Below, one piece after another: positions 1 through 6,429 of a DNA stretch of 10,282 nucleotides (position 1 is its first letter; each line of letters starts with the position of its first letter). The notes beneath the pieces were generated by a model. The model had not been told where the DNA came from and searched no databases. It was given only the letters and a program-made list of their open reading frames with translations. Source of the DNA: Anaerolineae bacterium (GTDB lineage Bacteria > Chloroflexota > Anaerolineae > B4-G1); contig JAUWOI010000109.1 of assembly GCA_030612185.1 (NCBI GenBank), positions 1 to 10,282 on the forward strand. The letters are read 5' to 3'. The translations under genes were made by a program, and so were the position numbers.

Positions 1-2
1 AC

Positions 3-440
3 ACCATGCACCTGGTCTTTGGCCAGGTACAGGCCAGCGTCAACGTCCCTATGCTGAGCTTGATCGAGACCGTTGGTGAGGCTATTCTGGCGCGGGGGAA
101 AAAGACAGTGGGGTTGCTCGGCACCAAATTCACGATGGAGAAGACCTTCTACCAGGATGCACTAGCCCGGAAAAACATCGCCGTCCTGGTACCCGACGCC
201 GACGACCGCGAGTACGTGAACGACGTCATCTACAACGAACTGGTGGCGGGCCAGATCCGCGATGAATCGCGGACCGGATTTGTGACCGTCATCAAGAAAC
301 TGGCAGCACGCGGCGCCGAGGGGGTCATCCTGGGCTGCACTGAAATCCCCCTGTTGGTCAGCGAGGCGGACGCCGGGATACCGCTGTTCGATACGACGGC
401 CATTCACGCAGAAGCGGCCCTGAACTACGCCCTGTCGTGA
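3..440 (+). CDS. Aspartate/glutamate racemase family protein (C-terminal part, cut by window edge)
   Basis: This is the last 146 residues of a cofactor-independent Asp/Glu/hydantoin racemase family protein. The frame is open to the left edge and the first visible residues are T-M-H, the end of the usual N-T-M-H motif that follows the first catalytic cysteine. That cysteine and the N-terminal lobe therefore lie before the window, and the ATG at position 6 is internal. The second catalytic cysteine is visible in G-V-I-L-G-C-T-E-I-P-L-L (about 313-350), the hallmark of the second lobe. Family members interconvert L- and D-aspartate or glutamate by two-cysteine acid/base chemistry in the cytoplasm; the substrate cannot be told from this half. 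It ends 20 bases before the flavoprotein start at 461, so it probably heads or belongs to the same transcript as the Fe-S genes. Family assignment is firm, substrate is not. Confidence 0.85.
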   Translation, partial: TMHLVFGQVQASVNVPMLSLIETVGEAILARGKKTVGLLGTKFTMEKTFYQDALARKNIAVLVPDADDREYVNDVIYNELVAGQIRDESRTGFVTVIKKLAARGAEGVILGCTEIPLLVSEADAGIPLFDTTAIHAEAALNYALS

Positions 441-460
441 GCAATGAAAGAAGGAAAACA

Positions 461-1075
461 ATGAATGTCCTGGCAATCGTCGCATCGCCGCGCCGCAAGG
501 GACTGGTCAGCACCATGGCCCAACGGGTGCTGGACGGCACTGCCAGCAACGAGCATCAGGTGGGACTGGTGAACCTGTACGACTACAACCTGGAATACTG
601 CCGAGGATGCTGGGCCTGCCGCAAGGAGGGGCACTGCGTCTTGAAGGATGACTTTAACGCCATCTTTGACAAGGTGAAAGACGCCGACGTGGTAGTGTTG
701 GCCGCCCCGGTCTACTGGTCCAACGTGCCAGGCATTATGAAGACCTTCTTCGACCGGCACTGCGGTTCGCACCGGGATTGGTCCAGGGCAAAACCTATCC
801 CGTTTTTCGGCGTTGACGTGCCGCCAGTGCGCGAAGAGATGCGCGGGAAACGGGCAGTGCTGCTTCTCGCCTGCACCGTCCCCAGCCCCCTGGACCGGGT
901 GTTGTTGGGCGATAGCAGAGATGCTGAGCAAGCAATGAAGAACTACACGCGCATGCTAGACATGAAGATCGTGGACAGACTCATCTTCACCGATACGCTC
1001 AGGCCAGAATCGGTGGCTAAGCGCAAGAATCGGTTCTTTGAGCGGGCATACTACATTGGAAAGAGGCTGAAATGA
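461..1075 (+). CDS. NADPH-dependent FMN reductase / iron-sulfur flavoprotein (Isf)-like protein
   Basis: A 204-residue flavodoxin-fold protein. The start at ATG 461 is chosen because an AAGAAGGA-type ribosome site lies just upstream and the protein then begins M-N-V-L-A-I-V-A-S-P-R, the normal first strand and phosphate-binding loop of this family. An in-frame GTG at 437, overlapping the racemase stop, would add eight residues. Residues 47-59 hold C-R-G-C-W-A-C-(5)-C, that is CX2CX2CX5C (C47, C50, C53, C59), the compact motif that binds a 4Fe-4S cluster in archaeal iron-sulfur flavoproteins. Related oxidoreductases keep a similar cysteine set, so cluster binding is likely but not proven. A-P-V-Y-W-S-N-V-P (about 86-94) is the usual FMN-side loop. 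The stop overlaps the SufC start as ATGA, which implies translational coupling. A role as electron donor or reductant for Fe-S assembly is inferred from this position only. Confidence 0.86.
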   Translation: MNVLAIVASPRRKGLVSTMAQRVLDGTASNEHQVGLVNLYDYNLEYCRGCWACRKEGHCVLKDDFNAIFDKVKDADVVVLAAPVYWSNVPGIMKTFFDRHCGSHRDWSRAKPIPFFGVDVPPVREEMRGKRAVLLLACTVPSPLDRVLLGDSRDAEQAMKNYTRMLDMKIVDRLIFTDTLRPESVAKRKNRFFERAYYIGKRLK

Positions 1076-1836
1076 TCAATATTCTGGAAATCGAGCATCT
1101 ATACATCGCGGTTGATGGGCAGATGCTCCTCTCCGACCTCAACCTGGTCATCCCCGAGGGAGAGATCCACGCCCTGCTGGGGCCTAACGGAAGCGGCAAG
1201 ACCACGCTGATGATGACTATCATCGGTTACCCAGAGTACAAGGTGACCGGGGGACAGATTCTCTTCAACGGAGAGGACATCACCGAACTAGACATCACCG
1301 AGAGAGCCAGGCTCGGCATCGGCGTCTCGCAACAGCGCCCCCCCACCATCACCGGGGTCAAACTGCGGCAGATCCTCGATCACGCCATCGCAAAGGCCCC
1401 GCAACGCGCTCAGGAAATTGACGATTTGGTGAGAGCCTTTCAGATGGAGCCGTTTCTGGAGCGCGATATCAACGCTGGCCTTTCAGGGGGCGAGATCAAA
1501 CGCTCCGAACTGTTCCAACTTCTGGTCACCCGCCCGAAGTTCGTAATGCTGGATGAGCCCGACTCCGGCGTTGACCTGGAGGCCATGAACGTTGTTGGGT
1601 ACATTACAAACGAACTGCTTGCCAGAAACCACGCTACCCGGCCGAAGGAGAGAAGGACAGGCCTGGTCATCACCCACACCGGCAACATCCTGAATTACGT
1701 CCACGCTGACAAAGCGCACGTGATGTTGGATGGGTACATAGGTTGCTCGGGGAACCCCCATGTCCTCCTCGATCAAATCCGCAAGTGTGGCTATGAGGAA
1801 TGTGTTCAATGCGAACTCAGGAGGCACAGGCAATAA
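1072..1836 (+). CDS. sufC: SufC-type Fe-S assembly ATPase (minimal SUF/SMS type)
   Basis: A cytoplasmic ABC-type ATPase of 254 residues, the usual SufC length. Visible motifs are Walker A G-P-N-G-S-G-K-T-T (37-45), a Q-loop around S-Q-Q-R-P, signature L-S-G-G-E-I-K-R (137-144) and Walker B F-V-M-L-D-E-P-D-S-G-V-D (157-168, catalytic E162), followed by the H-loop in V-I-T-H-T-G. The E-P-D-S-G-V-D sequence after Walker B separates SufC from transporter ATPases. SufC drives conformational change in the SufB scaffold during Fe-S cluster assembly. The C-terminus carries C239, C244 and C247 (C-G-Y-E-E-C-V-Q-C), a cysteine tail also seen in methanogen SufC proteins and absent from the E. coli type. 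It overlaps the flavoprotein by four bases and the SufB gene by one base. No SufD, SufS, SufU or SufE gene is present here, which fits the two-gene SUF-like minimal system. Confidence 0.95.
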   Translation: MINILEIEHLYIAVDGQMLLSDLNLVIPEGEIHALLGPNGSGKTTLMMTIIGYPEYKVTGGQILFNGEDITELDITERARLGIGVSQQRPPTITGVKLRQILDHAIAKAPQRAQEIDDLVRAFQMEPFLERDINAGLSGGEIKRSELFQLLVTRPKFVMLDEPDSGVDLEAMNVVGYITNELLARNHATRPKERRTGLVITHTGNILNYVHADKAHVMLDGYIGCSGNPHVLLDQIRKCGYEECVQCELRRHRQ

Positions 1837-3035
1837 TGGAAGTTTCAACCCATCTACGCCGGGCGGCAGACGTTGACCTGGACCAGTTTGTCACCACCCC
1901 CGACACTCAACGAGCGACACATACCTCTCCCAGCCAGATGGAGCCCGCTGATGTAGAGATGATGGCCAGCGTGGGCGTGCACATCAAGGGCGATGACCGT
2001 TCGGGCACGTTCATCCTGCGCGACTTTCACCCGCTCTGCGTGGTGGCCCACTCCGACGACTTTGAGTTGCTGGCCCTTGCCGACGCTCTCAGGAAGTACG
2101 GCTGGCTGCGCGAGCGGTACTACTGGAAAGCGGTGCCGGCCGACCTGGATGAGATTACAGCCCAGTACGCGTCGCAGCCGGAACCCCAGGGATACTTCAT
2201 TCGCGTGAAGAAGGGAGCGAAGGTGTCCTTCCCCGTCCAAGCCTGCCTGTATATAACCCGGGGCGACATCGCCCAGATGGTCCACAACGTCGTCATGCTC
2301 GAAGAGGACTCTGAACTTCACCTGATCACGGGCTGCGCCACGAGAACCGGTGTGAGCAGCGCAGTCCATCTTGGGGTCAGCGAGCATTACGTCGGCCGGA
2401 ACGCCAGGTTGACCAGCACGATGATCCATAGTTGGGGCCCTGGAGTCAAGGTACGCCCCCGCTCGGGGACGATCGTTGAGGCAGGCGGGATGTTCATAAG
2501 CAACTACGTCTCGCTGCGACCGGGCGGGGACGTCCAGTCCAATCCACGGACGTGGCTCAATGGGAGAACCGCTTCGGCGAAGTACTTCACCATTATCCTG
2601 GGTTCTGAGGGGTCGAACATTACCACTGGGGGCGAGGTATACCTGAACGGTGAGGACACCAGCGCCGAAATCGCCCATCGGGGGGTGTGCACCGGTGGAC
2701 GACTTAGTCAGGAAGGTCTGCTCATCGGCAAAGCCAGTTGCCGGGCGCACGTGGACTGCGCCGGCCTACTGCTGGATCCCGGAGACGAGGGATTCATCAA
2801 GTCCATCCCCGGTCTGAAAGCCCTGCATCCCGAAGCACAGATGAGCCACGAGGCCAGCATCGGCAAGATCGCCCCCGAGCAAGTTGCGTACCTGCAGGCA
2901 CGGGGGATTGAAGAACGCGAGGCGATCTCGATGATCATCCGGGGCTTCCTGGATGCAGACATCGAGGGCCTCGGCCCTGAACTGGACGCCAGGATTGCGG
3001 AGATCGCCGAACTGGCCGGACACGGGGAGAAATGA
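1836..3035 (+). CDS. sufB: SufB/SufD-family Fe-S scaffold (minimal SUF/SMS type)
   Basis: A 399-residue SufBD-family protein, the scaffold partner of SufC. The start at ATG 1836 overlaps the SufC stop as TAATG and has AGGAGG at 1819-1824; an ATG at 1800 in the same frame lies inside sufC and is rejected. The middle of the protein is the Gly-rich right-handed beta-helix of the family (for example G-E-V-Y-L-N-G-E-D-T-S-A-E and C-R-A-H-V-D-C-A-G-L-L-L). The C-terminal helical SufC-binding region has the family block S-H-E-A-S-I-G-K-I (337-345) followed by Q-V-A-Y-L-Q-A-R-G-I and A-I-S-M-I-I-R-G-F. It is shorter than E. coli SufB (495) and closer to the archaeal/anaerobe single-scaffold type, which probably works as a homodimer in place of SufB-SufD. 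I see no cysteine at the place of the E. coli SufB C405 segment (here P-G-D-E-G-F-I-K), also typical of the minimal type. Confidence 0.93.
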   Translation: MEVSTHLRRAADVDLDQFVTTPDTQRATHTSPSQMEPADVEMMASVGVHIKGDDRSGTFILRDFHPLCVVAHSDDFELLALADALRKYGWLRERYYWKAVPADLDEITAQYASQPEPQGYFIRVKKGAKVSFPVQACLYITRGDIAQMVHNVVMLEEDSELHLITGCATRTGVSSAVHLGVSEHYVGRNARLTSTMIHSWGPGVKVRPRSGTIVEAGGMFISNYVSLRPGGDVQSNPRTWLNGRTASAKYFTIILGSEGSNITTGGEVYLNGEDTSAEIAHRGVCTGGRLSQEGLLIGKASCRAHVDCAGLLLDPGDEGFIKSIPGLKALHPEAQMSHEASIGKIAPEQVAYLQARGIEEREAISMIIRGFLDADIEGLGPELDARIAEIAELAGHGEK

Positions 3036-3061
3036 AAATCCCAAATCCCACTGAAGCGACT

Positions 3062-3104
3062 GTGGCCCGGAGATTGCAGGTAAGTCCCCGGGCCGCTTTT
3101 CTTT
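3062..3104 (+). terminator. Intrinsic terminator after sufB
   Basis: A 9-bp stem, GTGGCCCGG (3062-3070) with CCGGGCCGC (3088-3096), containing one G-T wobble, encloses a 17-base loop and is followed at once by TTTTCTTT (3097-3104). It lies 27 bases after the sufB stop, as expected for the end of the racemase-flavoprotein-sufCB transcript. Confidence 0.8.
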
Positions 3105-3320
3105 ACGGGGGCGGCGCAAGGATTGCCTGCTAAGCCTACGAGCGGAGTTGCTCTGCGCCTCCGCCCGGTTTGTTCGTCCACGCAGACATTCGGGGTGCTT
3201 CCCTCGCAGGGGCCGGGGTAGTATAATAAGCAGTGATGCTGGGGAGACACAAACTGACCCCTCTTTTAACCATTTCGTCAGCCACTCGCTCAGCCGGTTA
3301 GATCGAAGTTGGGCTCATTG

Positions 3321-3349
3321 TAGACACCGTCTGCAAGTGTGCTTATTAT
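3321..3349 (+). promoter_or_regulatory. Sigma70-like promoter for the corrinoid adenosyltransferase gene
   Basis: TAGACA (3321-3326, 5 of 6 to TTGACA) and TATTAT (3344-3349, 5 of 6 to TATAAT) are 17 bases apart, the ideal spacing. Transcription would start near 3356, giving a leader of about 40 bases. The -10 box lies inside the right arm of the 10-bp inverted repeat. There is no nearby strong ribosome site; the best purine stretch is GAAAGG at 3375-3380, rather far from ATG 3397. Confidence 0.6.
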
Positions 3350-3396
3350 GGCACGCTTCACGTTAGTTCCAAGCGAAAGGTAGCGACGCAAAGAAT

Positions 3397-3927
3397 ATGA
3401 GTGATCATCTCTCAAAAGGCTACGTACAAGTCTACACCGGGAACGGCAAAGGGAAAACAACAGCCGCATTGGGCCTGGCGTTGCGGGCTTCCGGCCACGG
3501 CATACACACCTACGTCGGCCAGTTCATGAAGGGTCAGCCCTACGGAGAACTGGACGCACTGCGCGATCATTCCCATATCACCATCGAGCAGTACGGGGAC
3601 GTGCGTTGCATCCGCCGGGAGGAGGTCACTCCCGAGCACGTGGCCCAGGCCCACCGGGGGCTGGCCCGGGCGCGGGAGACGATGCTCTCCGGCCAGTACG
3701 ACATTGTCGTACTGGACGAGATCAACGTGACGATCTGGTTCGGGCTGCTCACCGTCGAGGAAGTGCTAACGTTCTTGGACGAGCGGCCGGAGCACGTAGA
3801 GGTGATCCTCACCGGTCGCCGCGCCCCCCCGGAACTGATCGAGCGGGCCGACCTGGTGACAGAGATGCGGGAGGTGAAACACTACTACCAGCAGGGGGTG
3901 CTGGCACGGGAAGGGATTGAGCGGTAG
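3397..3927 (+). CDS. cobO: Cob(I)yrinic acid a,c-diamide / cobalamin adenosyltransferase (BtuR/CobO/CobA family)
   Basis: A 176-residue P-loop enzyme that transfers the adenosyl group of ATP to reduced corrinoid, making adenosylcobalamin-type cofactor. It starts with the family's N-terminal block G-Y-V-Q-V-Y-T-G-N-G-K-G-K-T-T (8-22), where G-N-G-K-G-K-T-T is the special P-loop of this family. Y-D-I-V-V-L-D-E-I-N-V contains the Walker B acid pair D107-E108, and E-V-I-L-T-G-R-R-A-P-P-E-L is the family's TGR block. The end, E-M-R-E-V-K-H-Y-Y-Q-Q-G-V-L-A-R-E-G-I-E, matches the usual E-M-x-x-x-K-H-x-(4)-G-(3)-R/Q-x-G-I-E tail. Length is slightly below E. coli BtuR (about 196) because the N-terminal extension is short. 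It has its own promoter and no cobalamin genes next to it, so it may serve salvage or a B12-dependent enzyme encoded elsewhere. Confidence 0.94.
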   Translation: MSDHLSKGYVQVYTGNGKGKTTAALGLALRASGHGIHTYVGQFMKGQPYGELDALRDHSHITIEQYGDVRCIRREEVTPEHVAQAHRGLARARETMLSGQYDIVVLDEINVTIWFGLLTVEEVLTFLDERPEHVEVILTGRRAPPELIERADLVTEMREVKHYYQQGVLAREGIER

Positions 3928-3929
3928 AT

Positions 3930-3965
3930 GCCGCGCGCGATCAAAATAGCGGCCTTATCTCTTTC
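3930..3965 (+). terminator. Possible weak terminator after the adenosyltransferase
   Basis: GCCGC (3930-3934) pairs with GCGGC (3949-3953) across a 14-base loop, and flanking AGAT (3926-3929) can pair with ATCT (3957-3960) after a small internal bulge. A pyrimidine-rich tail (TTATCTCTTTC) follows, but it is not a clean T-run, so termination would be partial at best. Confidence 0.33.
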
Positions 3966-4027
3966 GTGGATGATGATGTTATAGTTTCTCTTCCGAGACA
4001 AGAAGGTATATTGGAGGTGGAGATTGA

Positions 4028-4774
4028 GTGACAGCAAGGGCAGGCATACCACATCAGTTGGCAAGGGGCTATAAGATGATCGAGACCGTCATTCAGATTG
4101 ACACAGGGAAATCAACCAACGTCTTCCTGATCCAGGGCGACGGGGGATCAATCCTGGTGGACACTGGCAACCCCGGCCGGGCAGACCTCATCCTGGCGCG
4201 GCTGGCGGAGCGCGGCGTCGCCCCCAGCGATATCCGCCTGATCCTGCTCACCCACGGACACATTGATCACTTCGGCAGTGCGGCGGCGCTGCGGGAGCGG
4301 ACCGGCGCGCCGATCGCCATCCACGCACTGGACGCCGAGGCTGTGCGGCAGGGTATCCATTTGCCAGGGTCGCTCAACCCGACCCACTGGCTCGTGGCGC
4401 TGGGAATGCGGATACCAGGGGTGGCTGGCCCCGACCATGCCCCCGCTTTCGAGCCGGACATCGTGTTCGAGGACGAGTGGCGGCTGGACAAATATAGCGT
4501 CGCGGGCCAGGTGATTCTCACGCCAGGGCATACGCCGGGCTCCCTCTCGGTGCTGCTGGACAGCGGCGAGGCCATCGTCGGCGATTTGGTGATGGGCCAG
4601 TTGATGGGGCTGATTCGCAAGCCGGGGCCGCCCATCGTCGCCTGGGACCTGGAGCGCAACCGGGAGAGCGTCCGCCGGTTAGCGGCCCTTTCGCCTCGTG
4701 TCGTGTACGTCGGCCACGGCGGGCCGTTCGAGGACCTGACCAGCCTGATCAATAGATACAAGGAGACAATGTGA
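4028..4774 (+). CDS. Metallo-beta-lactamase-fold hydrolase (glyoxalase II-like, COG0491 type)
   Basis: A 248-residue cytoplasmic MBL-fold metalloenzyme with a complete two-metal site: H-G-H-I-D-H (H76, H78, D80, H81), T-P-G-H-T-P-G-S (H168), G-D-L-V (D186) and G-H-G-G (H230). The first strand block T-N-V-F-L-I-Q-G-(6)-L-V-D-T-G-N-P is typical of small thioesterase-like family members. The GTG start at 4028 is chosen because GGAGGT at 4013-4018 sits nine bases before it. An ATG at 4076 with AAGGGG upstream would give 232 residues beginning M-I-E-T-V-I-Q and is a real alternative, since family homology only begins there. The substrate cannot be read from sequence; glyoxalase II, lactonase and thiol-ester hydrolase activities all occur in this family. 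The stop overlaps the next gene's start. Confidence 0.88.
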   Translation: MTARAGIPHQLARGYKMIETVIQIDTGKSTNVFLIQGDGGSILVDTGNPGRADLILARLAERGVAPSDIRLILLTHGHIDHFGSAAALRERTGAPIAIHALDAEAVRQGIHLPGSLNPTHWLVALGMRIPGVAGPDHAPAFEPDIVFEDEWRLDKYSVAGQVILTPGHTPGSLSVLLDSGEAIVGDLVMGQLMGLIRKPGPPIVAWDLERNRESVRRLAALSPRVVYVGHGGPFEDLTSLINRYKETM

Positions 4775-5817
4775 TGAAAACCAAACAAGCGATTGCTTTC
4801 GCTTTGGGTGGCCTCACAGCGGCCGCTGCCGGAGGGCTGGTGGCCCGTTTCCAACTGGGCCGCCGCCGCGCCGACCGGGTATGGGCCAGCGCACGCTGCC
4901 CCAAACTCAAGGACGTGGGCACGGTGAAACACCTCACCATTCTGCCCCTGATTGACTGGTACACCGCCCGCGATCCTTCGACCCTTCGGCTCCGCTCAGG
5001 GCAGGCAGGCTCAGGGCAAGATTCAGGACAATCTCTGGTGGGCGAGCCGGGTGTCTCGTACCTCGTCCGCGCCGACGACACGACCATCCTCTTCGACGTG
5101 GGCTACAACACGCAGGGTGAGCATCCCTCCCCACTGCTGCGCAATATGGCCGCCCTGGGCGTAGAGGTGACTGACATTGACGCGCTGGTCATCTCCCACG
5201 CACACGAGGATCACGTGGGGGGCATATCACACATGACGCACCATACCTTTGCCCTTTCAGGCCAACCGGTTGACCTGAAGGGCATCCCCGCCTACGTGCC
5301 GGTACCGTTATCCAACCCCACGGCGCGGGTGATCGTCGTGGATGGCCCACAGATCATCGCTCCCGGCGTCGCCAGCATGGGGCCTATCCCCCGGCAGATG
5401 TTCTTCTTCGGCTGGACGCCGGAGCAGTCGCTGGCGGTCAACGTGGAGGGAAAAGGTCTCGTGGTCATCATCGGCTGTGGGCACCCCACCCTCCAGCGTA
5501 TCGTTGACCGGACGGAGATGCTGTTCGACGAGCCGCTGTACGGCATCGTCGGCGGGCTGCACTACCCCGTGACCGCCTCGCGGGAGGTGAAGTTCGGGCT
5601 GCCGCTGCAGCGTCTCCTGTGTACGGGCAAATGGCCCTGGGACCCGATCAACCGGCAGGACGTAGAGACCGCCATCGCCTACCTGCAACACCGCCACCCG
5701 CAACTGGTCGCCCTCTCACCCCACGACAGTTGCGACTGGACCGTCGAGGCCTTTCGGAGCACATTCGGTGAGGCGTATCAAGACCTGCTTGTGGGTAAAG
5801 AGATCGTCGTACAGTAG
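4774..5817 (+). CDS. Membrane-anchored metallo-beta-lactamase-superfamily hydrolase (COG1237-like)
   Basis: A 347-residue MBL-fold protein. ATG 4774 is chosen because AGGAG (4761-4765) is eight bases upstream; it overlaps the previous stop as TGATG. Residues 7-27 are a hydrophobic Ala/Gly/Leu segment followed by R-R-R, an uncleaved N-terminal anchor or signal; because the charged stretch lies after the helix, orientation is uncertain. The core has I-S-H-A-H-E-D-H-V-G-G (H142, H144, D146, H147), I-I-G-C-G-H-P (H237), G-G-L-H-Y-P (H263) and S-P-H-D-S-C (H317). This arrangement, with the GCxHP motif, is that of COG1237, the group that includes the methanopterin-pathway dihydropterin ribofuranosyl-aminobenzene-phosphate synthase relatives; actual substrate is unknown. 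Residues about 68-82 (P-S-T-L-R-L-R-S-G-Q-A-G-S-G-Q) are encoded by a dispersed repeat inserted in frame before the first core strand. It is probably co-transcribed with its neighbours. Confidence 0.85.
   Translation: MKTKQAIAFALGGLTAAAAGGLVARFQLGRRRADRVWASARCPKLKDVGTVKHLTILPLIDWYTARDPSTLRLRSGQAGSGQDSGQSLVGEPGVSYLVRADDTTILFDVGYNTQGEHPSPLLRNMAALGVEVTDIDALVISHAHEDHVGGISHMTHHTFALSGQPVDLKGIPAYVPVPLSNPTARVIVVDGPQIIAPGVASMGPIPRQMFFFGWTPEQSLAVNVEGKGLVVIIGCGHPTLQRIVDRTEMLFDEPLYGIVGGLHYPVTASREVKFGLPLQRLLCTGKWPWDPINRQDVETAIAYLQHRHPQLVALSPHDSCDWTVEAFRSTFGEAYQDLLVGKEIVVQ
4975..5020. repeat. Dispersed short repeat inserted in frame in the COG1237-like gene
   Basis: This roughly 46-base segment has a blocky structure (CCTTCGACCCTTCGGCTCCG, then CTCAGGGCA at 4995-5003 repeated at 5010-5018, a 15-base and hence in-frame period). 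It is free of stops in at least two frames on each strand, giving STLRLRSGQAG and FGSAQGRQAQG on + and CPERSRRVEG and LPALSGAEG on -. From memory these peptides recur in predicted proteins of Chloroflexota and other environmental bacteria, marking a widespread dispersed repeat. Here it adds about 15 residues between the first lines of the domain. Confidence 0.7.
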
Positions 5818-5840
5818 ACAACAGGGAAGGAGTAAAGATT

Positions 5841-6413
5841 ATGGATCGAGAGATCATCACAATCGTTTCAGGGTTGCCCCGTTCCGGCACCTCAATGCTG
5901 ATGAAGATGCTTGAGGCTGGCGGGATGGAGGTCCTGACGGACAATATCAGGACAGCCGACGAGGACAACCCAAAAGGGTATTATGAATTTGAAAGGGTGA
6001 AACAAATCGAGCACGACCAGTCCTGGCTGGAAGATGCCAGGGGCAAGGCTGTCAAGATGATCTCGGCGCTGCTGAAGCACCTGCCTCAAGGCTACACTTA
6101 CAAGGTGATCTTTATGCGCCGTAAGATAGAGGAGATTCTAGACTCCCAAAGACGGATGCTCATCAGAAGAGGGGAGCCTACCGATGCGGCGAGCGACGAA
6201 AAAATGGCGGAGTTGTTTCGTCAGCATCTACAACAAGTCGCAGCCTTGATAGACAAGCAACCCAACGTTGAGGCACTTTACGTCAATTACAGTGAGATTC
6301 TGGAAAGTTCAACCAAACAGGCGAAAAGGATAAACCAGTTCCTGGGCCACACGCTCAACGTCGAAAACATGGCGGATGTCGTTGATCGAACGCTGTATCG
6401 GCAGCGGCGGTAG
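5841..6413 (+). CDS. Sulfotransferase family protein (PAPS-type P-loop)
   Basis: A 190-residue sulfotransferase-fold protein. The start at ATG 5841 has AAGGAG (5827-5832) eight bases upstream. The N-terminal G-L-P-R-S-G-T-S-M-L (11-20) is the 5'-phosphosulfate-binding loop of PAPS-dependent sulfotransferases. K-V-I-F-M-R-R-K-I-E-E-I-L-D-S-Q-R-R (88-105) is the matching 3'-phosphate-binding strand and helix, with R94 and S102 in the expected places. V-N-Y-S-E-I-L-E (about 149-156) resembles the late V-x-Y-E-D-L-L block. The protein is small beside typical 260-300 residue enzymes and looks like the compact bacterial 'GLPRSGTSML' group. The acceptor is unknown. It begins 23 bases after the MBL gene and ends 16 bases before the AhpD-like gene, so the four genes probably form one transcript. 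Confidence 0.82.
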   Translation: MDREIITIVSGLPRSGTSMLMKMLEAGGMEVLTDNIRTADEDNPKGYYEFERVKQIEHDQSWLEDARGKAVKMISALLKHLPQGYTYKVIFMRRKIEEILDSQRRMLIRRGEPTDAASDEKMAELFRQHLQQVAALIDKQPNVEALYVNYSEILESSTKQAKRINQFLGHTLNVENMADVVDRTLYRQRR

Positions 6414-6429
6414 TGAGAGGAGAATTAGA

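Larger units (their letters stand above)
3036..3396. other. 361-base non-coding region between sufB and the corrinoid adenosyltransferase
   Basis: The stretch begins with an intrinsic terminator for the suf operon (3062-3104) and ends with a promoter (3321-3349) and about 40 bases of leader before ATG 3397. Between them are two A/T-rich blocks on a GC-rich background that form a 10-bp inverted repeat (3223-3232 and 3340-3349). The left block includes a perfect TATAAT at 3222-3227 with no convincing -35. The open frame at 3148-3366 has no ribosome site and an unfamiliar protein, so I do not call it a gene. I found no cobalamin-riboswitch B12 box, tRNA or CRISPR repeat. Confidence 0.6.

Noticed and set aside
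1854..2750. Long open frame on the minus strand opposite sufB (298 codons)
   Set aside because: Antisense to a gene with clear family motifs; low-complexity, His/Pro/Arg-rich product with no recognisable domain, typical of a GC-rich shadow frame.
3148..3366. 72-codon open frame in the intergenic region
   Set aside because: No ribosome site, overlaps the likely promoter of the adenosyltransferase gene, and the product resembles nothing.
3105..3396. Cobalamin riboswitch upstream of the adenosyltransferase
   Set aside because: Expected from the gene's function, but I see no B12 box or its surrounding conserved blocks, and the proposed promoter leaves a leader of only about 40 bases, too short for one.
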